A stretch of DNA of 64,000 nt from Hydractinia symbiolongicarpus. Taxonomy: Eukaryota > Cnidaria > Hydrozoa > Anthoathecata > Hydractiniidae. Below, one piece after another: positions 37,360 to 48,225 of this stretch (position 1 is its first letter; the number at the start of each line of letters is the position of its first letter). The notes beneath the pieces were generated by a model that saw only the letters and a list, made by a program, of their open reading frames with translations, did no database searches and was not told the DNA's origin. The stretch is from assembly GCF_029227915.1 (NCBI RefSeq), contig NC_079878.1:20051501-20115500 (forward strand), read 5' to 3'. A program made the position numbers and the translations under genes.

Positions 37360-39130
37360 CAAATTTGATTGAATCGCTTTTTACAGCTCAGACGATCTTC
37401 CATATCAGTGTGCAAGTTTTGCATGAGGAGCTGCTTCGTGCATTTGTTGATCTGGGCAAGTCTCAAAAGCACGTCCTGTCTTTACATACTCGTGTTGTGA
37501 AAGTCTAAAAGGGTATCACCAAAAAAGTTCAAACTTGCTTCTTCAACAGTGCTAAGCAAAGCAAGGTCTTCTCTCGGGAATGATATTAGAAATGCTGGGT
37601 TAGTTGCCGTAAAGTTACTCATTCGTTAGATGATCCTCCATAAAACATTCAATATTGTCTGTAGCATGTGTTTGTAAGTTTCCTTCTGTTTTCTTTTGAG
37701 CAACTTTTTCAGCGTCTACGATGTTTATCCGAAGAAAAGAACAGACTCTAATCACAGCTCGGAAAAAGGCCCGCTTAAAGTTGTCAGAGAAGTTGGACTT
37801 CTATGTATTTTGCTACCGCTACGCATTGCAGACTTTTGCTATTCTTACATCTACATATTTTTCTGCTGCTGATTTATTGCTGCCAGGATAGTCAAAACTT
37901 TTTGTTTCTTTATGTTGTGCAATGTACATATAATAATACAGTGTTGTAGAGCATTTATAAAGTCTATAGTAACACTTTCAGTACGTTAAGTTGTAGACAG
38001 ATATTTTCGGATGTAGTTCGGGGCTATGAAGAAAGACAATCGCTCAATGGCGTCCGGGAGCAAGGTAAGTTATTCAGCGTAATCTGCGTTGCGTAACGCA
38101 TAGCTAGATGCCTACAACCTTTTGGAGGGTAAATCCAAGTTCAATGTACATGTCGGTGAGTTTAATATCCAAACATAGGATACATAAAATTGGAAGTCAC
38201 CGAGTGAGCGAATTTTTTGAGGTTGTGTTTTCGCAGTGCATCATAATGGCAGATATTGTTTTCTTTTGTTTGGTAAGCCGTACCCTCTTAGGGTAAGTCT
38301 CCTTTTGACTTATCTACTGAATAGAAAGCTTTCGAAATGCCGCAGAAGAGAAGAGCTTCATCTTCTCCATCAGCCAGGATTTTTCCTACAATGGACCAGT
38401 TTTTTCTAAATCTATTTTGGTTTATGAGAAGTATGCTGTCGATTCCAGTAAGCAGTAGCTATATTGTAGATTTTTGCTGCAGTTGCAGTTGGAGTTATCT
38501 GCAGTAATTGGGTGTGACACTGAGGTCACCGTTTTTGGAAAACGAGAGGATGCAAACCTCTATCCAGCGTTATATTTCGTTTTGGTGGTACACAAAGATA
38601 CCAAAATCTCATAATGTCGTTGCAGTTAGCAAGGCTAATTGTTTCATTGTTTTGGGTTTAGCAAGTGCATTCGTTGCTCTATCGTTTTGATGGAAATGTT
38701 TATGACGACAACATGTTTTCCTAAAAGTGTTTCAAAGCGGGTTTTCTATTTTTAAGGCGATCTTGTGAACTGGCTGCTTTCATTTTGGCTCTATTTGTTT
38801 TTTTTACGACCAAATAACTCCTTTACTATCTTCCAGGCAGGTGAGAATTGTTTGCTTTCTGCACCTCGAGTGATTTCATCGTTTTTTTCTGGACTTCGAT
38901 TGTTTTTCCGTAAGTTTTGGGTAGATCAAATTTGGCTTTTATTACCTTTGCTTTGTTGTTTGCAGTTGGTTTTGTCAAATTTTTCTTTGATAGCTTTTTT
39001 TATCAATCGCACGTTTATCGCAATTGTTGTTTGACTACCATCAAACGGTTTTTGGACATTTGTTTAGCTGCAGCATCACAATACACTTTTACAAAGTTGT
39101 CTTATGATGTTTTTCTCACGTTTGTTGAAC
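37360..39130 (-). pseudogene. Degenerate minus-strand coding relic, family unknown
   Basis: Successive minus-strand pieces read as plausible protein but are broken by stops and frameshifts. One piece near 37795-37620 contains NFKRAFFRAVIRVCSFLRIN and ends MEDHLTNE. One near 37580-37361 contains FPREDLALLSTVEEASLNFF. One near 38290-38040 contains KLTDMYIELGFTLQKVVGI. One near 38990-38820 contains KAKFDLPKTYGKTIEVQKK. Amino-acid composition is globular and lysine-rich rather than the low-complexity noise found elsewhere. It is probably a decayed transposon protein or retrocopy that entered between FReD genes B and C. I do not recognise the family. Confidence 0.4.
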
Positions 39131-39329
39131 CCACATGATTTGAGTACTTATTTCGAATTTCCAGGTTGTTAACCAGCTGCGACCATTCGTAGACTGAGAC
39201 GTCGAAAAAATTAACTTTCTTAGCTCAAAAACTGAAACGGATGTTGAACGATACAATTCTACGATCAGATTTTACGCTGCTGTAGGCTTTGCAGTTTGTT
39301 TCACTTTCTAAAAAAGCCCAACTCTTATT

Positions 39330-39450
39330 ACAAGCTCGCAAATGTGTCCTACAAGAATGGAAATTTTTGCCTCTCTGAGCACCGACACGGGAGTCGTCGT
39401 GTGTTCGAATCTCATCTTGGTAGCTATTTTTACTTTTTTTTCTTTTTTCT
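39330..39450 (+). repeat. tRNA-derived SINE-like fragment
   Basis: GTTCGAATC at 39403-39411 matches the pol III B box, and it is followed by CTCATCTTGGTAGC and then T-rich runs of the terminator type. The T-arm stem does not pair well, so this is not a functional tRNA. No convincing A box was placed. Confidence 0.35.
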
Positions 39451-39479
39451 TTTTTAAAAAGATAAGACAAGTGTTCAAA

Positions 39480-41319
39480 ACACTTGTTTAACTAACTAGT
39501 AAATAAAGGTGTTTCCACCAAACTTTTTAAAAGTGAATGTAGGCAGAATTAACTGAATTAATGAATTTCGCAAATTTTGGGGTTTGTGGGTTTGTGGTCT
39601 TTCTTCTTCCTGTCAGTCGGTTCACCCAAGACGGACCCATCGAAAATTAAAAGTTCGAGGAATTTTGCTTTCAGGAAGGTCTCACAAATCAATCTTGAAA
39701 AATAAGTGTGTAACAAATATTATTGCGTATCTGAATAGTAAAATATGTCGTGTCTAACTTCGTAACAAAAATCCCAATTTGATAGACAGCTTTTTGTAAA
39801 CTTTATTCGCGAGGTTGTTTGCGTATATCATACGTCTTGTTTCTTTTTGTAATTAATTCTGCACCATACTATTTTAGAAGTTAAAAATTTTTTTGGGTAT
39901 GACGTCACCTCTGTTGTCATAGTGGATCCTGAGATTCTAAAGTCACATTCTAGCATTTTTAAGCTTATTTCAAGTCTTTCAAGTATTTTCACACATCCAA
40001 GACGTTTCTAACCGTTTTTTATCCCAATATTTATGTTTCACCATTTTAACCTTTTTTGTGTTTGGGGAAAATAATTATTCTAATTTTTCAACAATGTGTT
40101 AACAAGCATTCGTGACCAATTTTGTGGTAATGCGATGTAACTTTCGTATCTTTGCGTCACTTTTGGAAAAGGGGGGGGGGGAGGGGGTTGGGCTTCTTTC
40201 AGCCCACTCCTGCCCTTGGTATTCAGAGCCCCCCAAATAGGCTGAGTAAGGTTAAAGACGTATCTCTCTAAAATTATTGTCGATATATATCACACTTGGT
40301 TTATGTTTCAGAGAAAAACAAAACAAGATTTCTTTGGTTAGGGAGTCAAGCGTGAAGAGCGAGCAGTGGTACAAAATTTATCGCGTAGGTACACTGCACT
40401 TGAGCTGCATTTACATGTGTTGCAGTTGCGCACATTTTACATATAACATTTAATACTTACAGAGGGGTACCACTGACGTTAGAACAGAAGGTTCAACTGC
40501 TCTATTTGCTATACATCTAGGACAGAGCTAACTATTTCCTACACGTCAACATGTGTCAAGCTTAAATATAACACTTTTTAAATGCAGTTGAGTTACTGAG
40601 TTGCTAGGTAAGGGCTTAGGCAACAATAAGGTCAAAATCTACATTCGGAAAATTCTATTGTTATCATATAATCATAAACAGAAGTATTTTGATTATATGT
40701 TAAAACCTGTTTGGTAATTGACTTGATACTGGAATGAACTAATCAGACAGCTAAAGGAGGATTTCCTTACAAAAACTTGTAGTTTAGGAGTTAAAACTCT
40801 GACCTACGGAGAGGGAACACCTGTGATTAGAGGGAAGCCATTTAAGTAGACGAAACAACCCTGTTTTTAAAATGCAATCGTCTTTTTTTACTCGATAAAA
40901 GATTATAATTTTCTGCAGATTAATGCCAGGAGATTTTTCAAAACCTCTTTGTGACAGATTCAACACTGTTTTTTCGAAGTATAAATATAGACAGACCCCT
41001 GACATACTTATCACTATACCCTGTGCGTACCTTTATACTCAAGCCATGACGGTTAGGCGAAGATTGTAAAATACTGAAAATACTTATAACTAGCTTATAA
41101 CTTATTGCTGAAATTACAGTAACCTTTGGTTTTTATATAATTACATGGGTGGCCACTTATCTAGCCACATTGGCTTTCACCTAAAAACTTTATCTCTTCG
41201 ACTCCAAGTGGTAAACATGATGGGTAGAACTAAAACAATGCTAATAAACAATTAGACCATGCACGAATCGAAATTGAAATTAATTTAGTCGTACATATAT
41301 ATTTGAAAATTTCACATCT
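39480..41319. other. Gene-free spacer with a poly-G run
   Basis: A run of about 11 G, then GAGGGGG, starts near 40171. No gene or FReD exon was seen. Confidence 0.45.
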
Positions 41320-44300
41320 TTATTTTCTCCTGATTTTCATCTCGACTCGAGTAACATATTTGGTGGTTCCAACGATGGCAGCTGTAAAAGCTTTCACATG
41401 AGGTTGATAGGTTCCTTTGGAAAACTTTTGCACAAATGAATAAGGATAATTTGGATTGTAAGGATAGCTAGAGCCAGCACCATGCCAAAACGCTCCGTAA
41501 TTTAAAGCGCTGTCACCCGAGTAAGCATCATTGTCATTGTCAAATGTGCAGAATTTCATGTTGTTATAATATTTCATCCAATCACCTCCATTTCCTACAT
41601 ACAAGATTTAAACAATTTGAACTTATAAATAACACGTTTGGCAGAGGAATGATGATTTCCTTCATATTCAGCTTCTATACTGCGTTAGTCGTGATAATAT
41701 GGTCACATATTATTTTAGAAAAAAAATCAGTTGCATTGGTTCATTTTTTTGAATCCTTTTTTTTACCTTTTTGGGGGCATTTAAAAAATATGTAGCCAAC
41801 AACAATAAAAAGGTTCACTTTATTGTTGTGAGATCATGTAGAATTTTAATATATAACATTTATGATAACAATATTATTGAAGATATAAGCTTGGTTATTC
41901 ACAGATAATAAAAACAACAAAAGGAAATACAAAATTGCCCTACCGCTGTAGCCGGCCAACTTGATTCTATATTTTGTGCTTTCATCACCAAGTTCAAACA
42001 CACCATATTTTTCGTAGTACTTATTATCATCTTTATCTGTGAAGTCCATTCTCAATTCGCTGCCTCTTCGATCATCATATAATTGAACAAGAAAAATATT
42101 TTCAAGTCCCAACCAGAACTCGTGTTGCAAATTTCCAAATCCGTTTTTGTATGAGAACCAATCTCGCTTGAAGTCAACAGTATCGTCAATACGTCTTTGG
42201 AAGACAGTCCAACCTAAATAAAACAAAACAATACTGCAGAAGCGTCTCTCTCCTATTTTTAAACCAATGACAGTAAAAATGTGTCGTTAAAAGTTATTGA
42301 TAAACAAACCTCCACCATCTATGGTCATATCACAATATACCGGAAACGGATGAACACTTCCTGGATTGATCAGATATATGCCATCCTTAGTGTGACCATT
42401 CCTGCGAAATTGCATGCAATCACGCTCGGGCTTGACTAAATAAAAAAAATGTGCTCAAGCGTATAATAGCGGGTAAAAGTGCATTCCATTGCAAATAACA
42501 GTCAGTACGAGCAAATTGTGACTTTAATAGCAATGTTAAGGGTACATTAGGTCATAGCTAACCGCAATAAATAGTATTGCATTATAAATAACCATGGTTA
42601 AAAGAACATGCTTCATGAATTCCATTATTTGAGAAATCTTGTCATAAATATTGGCAAGTACAGCTACATTGTATCATATTGAATGAAGATGCATCAATTG
42701 GATAGCATCAACAGTTATATTTTTCGCTAATATTCTTAAAAATATATACATATAAATATAAATATACAAGTCACTTCACTGGAAAAGTGATAACGTCCCA
42801 TGCTGGATTGTTTACTATCTAACAATTTAACACTTTATCAACTTAGGCTGTTTCACACTTGTAACGCAAACGCAAGCTTAAAACTTAGAAAAAGACTGTG
42901 TGAACACCTGCGACGCAAGCATTAACGTAAGCCTAAGCTCGACGCGAAATATATAAAAAAAATTGATATTACGTCACAAATGTGAAATTGGCTTAAACAA
43001 TATACTTACGATTTTGACAATCACAGTAATATCCCCTGCTAAAAAATTCATCTGCGTAATTTCTATCTCTGCACTGACAATCTCCGCAGATACCTCTTGC
43101 TAAATTAGTACAAACCGAAATTCTCTAAAAAAAAAAACAGAACAGTTAAGACGTATCTATTATTATCATATATAATTATAATCTGGTCCTTTGATTGACC
43201 AATACACACAAAATATATGTTATATTTTCATTTAATACTGAGAAACGAGTTAGTTTTATCTTCTCTCGATCGACAAAATATTTCGTAAAAAAACTTATAC
43301 TTTTTATATTTTTTGATTACTTGAGTGAAGTTATTGTTTGCCAAACGTTAATTCGATTATTCAAAAATAAGGAAATTGATCATGGATTAATTGGCACGAA
43401 AACATATATATTATCTTGCAATTTTAATTGTTTTTGAACAAAGAACTTCACAAAACCATGACTCGTGATATATGTTAACTAGAAGAAACAAGACTCCAAT
43501 CTTGGTGCTGTGCGATAACTTTCTACTGCTTCTGAAATTGTTTTTACTTTTTACGATTTACATAAATAAGCAAGATCATTATCCGTTTCACGCATTTTAA
43601 CCCCGTTCTTTACATCATTTTGAATCTTTGGTTTTCTCTTGTTGAAACTTGAAAGAACGTAAAACATTGATGGAAATTAGTGTAAAATTTGTCACCTAAG
43701 GGACGTGACAAAAATAATTTTCAAATCTTTTAAATTTTATGTACTTGTTGGTAATAAAAATTGCTTTAGTATCTGAATATTAAAAATGATTGCTTATTAT
43801 ATATAAATGTCGATAAAATTATTAGGATGTTTTCGAAACATACAGTGACTCGAGCAAAAAAGCACAGCATGGCAAATTAAACGTCACGAAAGTTCCTTTT
43901 TTTCGTTACACTTTGTTGAAATCTTTCTAGTTACAACGAAAGTAGCTAAATTCAATCTCAATGATAAGATGACCAATGATATGACTTACCTTCAACGCCC
44001 CAACGCCAACATTTCCTGTTGTGGTTACGCCAACACCTTTGCTGCGTAAAATGTCATCTACCATCCGTTCCACTTCCTATATTCACAATAATGTTGAGTT
44101 TACCGTAATGGTCAAACAATAAAATAAATCGCATCAACTGACACTATTTCCTTTTTCATTCATATGTTCAGGATTTAATATAACTGTAATAAATTAATAC
44201 AAGTTATAATAAAATACAATTCACCTGTTTGTTCATCCCACCGGAACCACCTCCTGGGGGGCCTCTATCACCTCTTGGTCCCTCTGGCCCTCTATTACCT

Positions 44301-45903
44301 TGGGCTCCAGGTGGACCCTGTGGTCCAGGTGATCCGTTAATACCATTTGCTCCAGGTGGACCTCTTGCACCAACGCCACCAGTGAAGCCTAACGTTGCCT
44401 AAAAGCACATTCTTGATTACAAATATAAATTATTGAATCCATCTCCTACAATGATCGTCTTAGGGGCTGATTATATGAGGCAGGTTACTCGGTGCTGGCT
44501 CGTTTAAAGGAAAATCTATTTTTAAAAAAACACAAAGGCTGATGTTGATTTTTGTTCTACAAGACAGTTTTGATAATATTAGATGGGTTAAAAACGAGTT
44601 AGCTCGCTTGCTTAAAGCGAGCTGGGTCGGTCATGTAATAGCTTATCACTGGACAGAAACGGGGCAGTAGCGAGTTAGCGCATGCAAAGTAGCTTAAAAT
44701 AATGAACAATAATGATAGACGAGACAAGACACCAGTGACTTTGTAAAGAACGCCATACACACACCAGCTAGCAGACGTTGACCCAGTAAAAATACAATAC
44801 AGCAGCAACCTTTTTTTCTGCAGAATTTTTAGATAATATATTAGGAGCTATGTAGGGTCTTAACCCATTACAAACTTGCACCAGCCTGAATGCTCCAGCC
44901 TAAAATGTCTAAAATTTTTTTACACAAACCTTTTATAGGACCAGCATCAACCCACCCGACAGTTTCTGAACCAACTTTTTCTCTTGGTCTAGTTTTATCA
45001 GGCGTCTCAAAAGCAACCGTTTTAAAATATATTACATTTTGAAGCATCATTTTTCTTTGAATGCACAAAACTAAAATGTTTGTTAACAGCTGTAAAATAT
45101 TTTTTAAGAAAACCAATATTTGTTGATAATAAATGCGTGCGTCATCTTGATTTTTTCCCGGGATGTAAACAATTTGGTGCGCGTTTAGCTCGTTTAAATT
45201 TTTCTATAATAATAGCGAGTTGGTGCCGGGTTGTAAGAGAGCCAGCACCGGGTTAACGCGCCTTATATAATCAGCCTCTTATTCTGGTAAAATTTCCTAC
45301 TGAATTGTCCATTAGTGCTAAAGATGCACAAAATAGCGATGTTTGGAATATGTATGACGGGCAAATCCGTGGATGTTTTTACAAGTCAAAAACTAGTTAA
45401 AAGAATTTTTTTTTCTAGTATTTATATATTTGTCACATTTTTATTTCAGGAGCAAAATTAACCATTACTGTTTTTCACCAGCGGTACGCCGTTTATACAG
45501 TAATGCAAAAAGAAAGCAAAAACTGAATTTTTTTTTGCCGAATAGTTTTATTGTTATCAACATGGCGAAAAGAATGAGTTTTGATCTAAAAAACGCCTCG
45601 TCAAACGTCACAATTTCTATACTGCACTTGAACAAGTATATGATTGCGCAGAAGTTGAATAAAATCGCAGGATATAAGCAAAAGGTAACCGGACCAATTC
45701 AAAATAAGCTCCTAAAAAACAGTCTAACGCATTTTTAGTAGGAGCCTTACCATGGTTATATTACAGTCTCTTCCGTCTCGTCCAGAGAGCCCATCACGAC
45801 CATCTCTTCCTGGTAGACCATTTGCACATCTGCAGAGTTCTGCATTGACAGCAATAAATCTTTGACAGATACAAACAGCAAACAAAACATAAAATGCATG
45901 CAT
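41320..45903 (-). CDS. Secreted collagen-FReD protein, array gene C
   Basis: Seven exons: 45751-45903, 44225-44398, 43990-44076, 43010-43124, 42310-42435, 41944-42213 and 41320-41594, giving 399 residues. Signal peptide about 1-21, then GRDGRDG repeats. Exon 2 carries the collagen run with [10 protein letters not shown], which includes RGD. Exon 3 encodes [11 protein letters not shown] followed by a Val/Gly/Thr linker. The six-Cys module is at 139-176 (CGDCQC, YYCDCQ). FReD from about 178 has [21 protein letters not shown] and the DNDND motif, but no C-terminal Cys pair. An extra cysteine occurs in [10 protein letters not shown] where the paralogues have Ser. Intron 1 is about 1.35 kb because it contains a Harbinger-like MITE. 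The AATAAA overlaps the stop codon. Confidence 0.93.
44463..45278. mobile_element. Harbinger-like MITE in intron 1 of gene C
   Basis: Inverted repeats of about 40 bp start GGGGCTGATTATATGAGGC (left) and GAGGCTGATTATATAAGGC (right, reverse complement) and both include GGTGCTGGCTC. TTA lies directly outside both ends (44460-44462 and 45279-45281). The two short minus-strand frames inside show no transposase motif. The ends differ from those of the 3.3-kb MITE, so it is a separate family. Confidence 0.75.
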
Positions 45904-45995
45904 ACTGATAATTTCTCTTTGGCAATCGTGTTCTGTTTAACAATGTCAAATGTACAAAAAATCAAGTTAAAAACTTTACATTACAACAAACTTTT

Positions 45996-46004
45996 AACCA
46001 ATCA
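45996..46004 (-). promoter_or_regulatory. CCAAT-box-like site upstream of gene C
   Basis: TGATTGGTT on the coding strand, about 93 bp before the start codon, matching the sites in front of genes A and B. Confidence 0.45.
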
Positions 46005-46164
46005 GATACGGAGGTGATTGTGGTTGCTAAGTCTAAATTTGGCATACAAGTAGATATGTTTAAGGAAAGGATTAGTACTTGTACTTTAATGTTAGATCAA
46101 GAATACCAAGATTTTGAAATATATGTAAACGGTCAACATCAAAAAGGAAAGAAAGTTAAAAAAA

Positions 46165-46475
46165 TGGACTGTTGCTAAGTTTTTTGATAGACGATTCAAG
46201 ATATTTTTGTCAAGTTGTTACAACATAAATAATCATTGATAAAGCTTTAGCATATTTAATTATCATACGGTAGCGCATCTCCATCACGCAATCAACTTTA
46301 TCGTCAAAAACTACATTTAAAATGTTTCCGAAGGATAATAATGACGAAAAAGAAAGAAAAGCTAAAGAATATCAACTGTTGCTAGGTTTTTTGATGGACG
46401 ATTTTAGATATTTTTGTCAAGTTGTTACAACATTAACAATCATTGATAAAGCTTTATCATCACTTCATTTACCGC
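46165..46475 (+). repeat. Direct duplication, about 95 bp, 207 bp apart
   Basis: The segment from TGTTGCTAAG (46167) and the one from TGTTGCTAGG (46376) share long blocks including AGATATTTTTGTCAAGTTGT and AATCATTGATAAAGCTTTA. The intervening sequence also shows weak similarity (AAAGAAAG-type words), so the duplicated unit may be longer. Confidence 0.75.
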
Positions 46476-46687
46476 ATAAAAAATAGATTTAAAAGGTTTT
46501 CGAAAAATATTCAATGAACCACTGCGGTTATTTACAGGTGTATTGGTCAACGCATCAACCTACAAATTAAAATATCTAAATTTCACCTCTACGTTGCAAA
46601 CGCTACCAAAGAACCTACAAATAAGAACTGCAACCACACCTGAAGAGTTAACCGCAATGCATTTGCATACGATCTCCTACACATACA

Positions 46688-46711
46688 CTGCTAATGGAAT
46701 TCCATTAGCAG
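46688..46711. repeat. Perfect 24-bp palindrome
   Basis: CTGCTAATGGAA followed directly by its exact reverse complement, with no spacer. It lies inside a 69-codon open frame of unknown value. Confidence 0.85.
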
Positions 46712-48225
46712 CGTCCATGAGCGTTCTACCATTCGAATTGCACCAAAACTGATTAAATTACTTAGTTCCAATATTTCCTTTTCGTATCATATCATTCGCA
46801 TTAATAAGATGAAACTTTAGCGCAAAATCTTTTAAGCGATGTCTTTAATAAGCCATTAGGGACTGATTTCGCAAAATACATTTGTGGTAGGTTTTTCTCA
46901 AAGAGGTGAATGATTGTGTAGCGAGATCAGTAAAACTAACCCTGGTCAAACTAGATTTTTATACGCTATCGTAGAATAGATTATGGAAATATTTAAATGC
47001 TCCATAGGAAGAATTTATCAATAAGTTTTTACTGTGATTTTAAAAGCGAAAAGGCATTTTTGACCGGCTAAAACTCGTCATTTTCTTGTTAGGAGCCTTT
47101 CATAGGAAGAGTAAAAATGCGTAAAAGGGACAGCTAACACATATTAACACATATCACAGTATTCTAAACGTTTTTTTAAATATCTTAATAATTACCAGTA
47201 AATAATCAACAGAATATGCAGATAACAGTAAAAACCACTCAGGAATAAAACTTTGCTTCATTACTTTCACCCAAAGTGCAACAGATTGCGTACATTTTGC
47301 TTCATAGGGCTAACCATCTTTGGGTAGTTTCCATATCGACAATTGATGTTCATAACTAATTAATCAACTTGAAGGCATTTTGGTAAAAATACGAACTTTT
47401 CGCCATACCAATTTAAGATGCAGAGTTTTTTTTACTCATTCTATTCTTAAGTAAACTTGGCAAAAGATTTTGATCAAATTCGAGACAAATCGGTGAAGAT
47501 TTTTTAATTAGATATCTTCTTTGCCAAACTTAAAAGTAACCGCCAAAAAAATTGTAGAGTTTCGCAGAACAACTTTTTGCGCTCAGGTTTTTCATGCACA
47601 CTGTGAAACTGTTATAGTCCCTTGCACCAAAAATGCAGAAATTATGTTTGCGTTTGGTACAATTTTTTTAAAAAAGAATAAGTATCACTTTAAAAACTTT
47701 TCGAGGAAAATAATAACAGAGAAAATTGTTTAACAAAGTATGACGAAATGTTTGAGAAAATGAATTATCGTTTTTCGTTTCTGCGATTTAATAGTTTTTC
47801 TATAAACGCAATTAATCAACTTTTACCTACTTTTGCGGAACTCATTATTGCGATTTGCTCTATAAACAAATAAAAAACAAAGAAATTTTCCCCCGGAAAA
47901 TTACTTCCCTGATGTAGCACATAATTTTACCCTTTATTACGCATCATTTTAATATGCATGATTAATATATTGTATACGGCGTCAAAATCCCCAAACACGT
48001 TGAAAAAGCTTTTCCCCCTTAATCATAATGTTAACCTACTGTTCATATAAAAATGTTTTTTTCGCTGGAAAAAAATTCATCTGTCAAACCTAACTTTTTA
48101 AAAGACCGGGAGCACGGTGTCTGATGAGCCGACTAATTAATGCCTGTGCTTTTAGTTATCGAATAGAGAGAATAAAAAATCAGATATCAGGATCGAGTTA
48201 TATTTCAAATACAATCAGTTCTATT
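46712..48225. other. Spacer between array genes C and D
   Basis: No FReD exon, RNA gene or paired inverted repeat was recognised. Confidence 0.45.

Noticed and set aside
39225-39470. 81-codon minus-strand frame with EIRTHDD-type peptide
   Set aside because: Such peptides are typical translations of tRNA-derived SINE sequence, and a B box lies in the same place.
42840-42960. Possible inverted repeat with GTTTCACAC/GTGTGAAC words
   Set aside because: The match is patchy and short; no defined ends.
45430-45738. 102-codon plus-strand frame in gene C intron 1
   Set aside because: Lysine/asparagine-rich, without motif or splice support, and inside an intron; probably chance.
46543-46752. 69-codon frame containing the 24-bp palindrome
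   Set aside because: Composition is not clearly protein-like and no splice sites or homology are visible.
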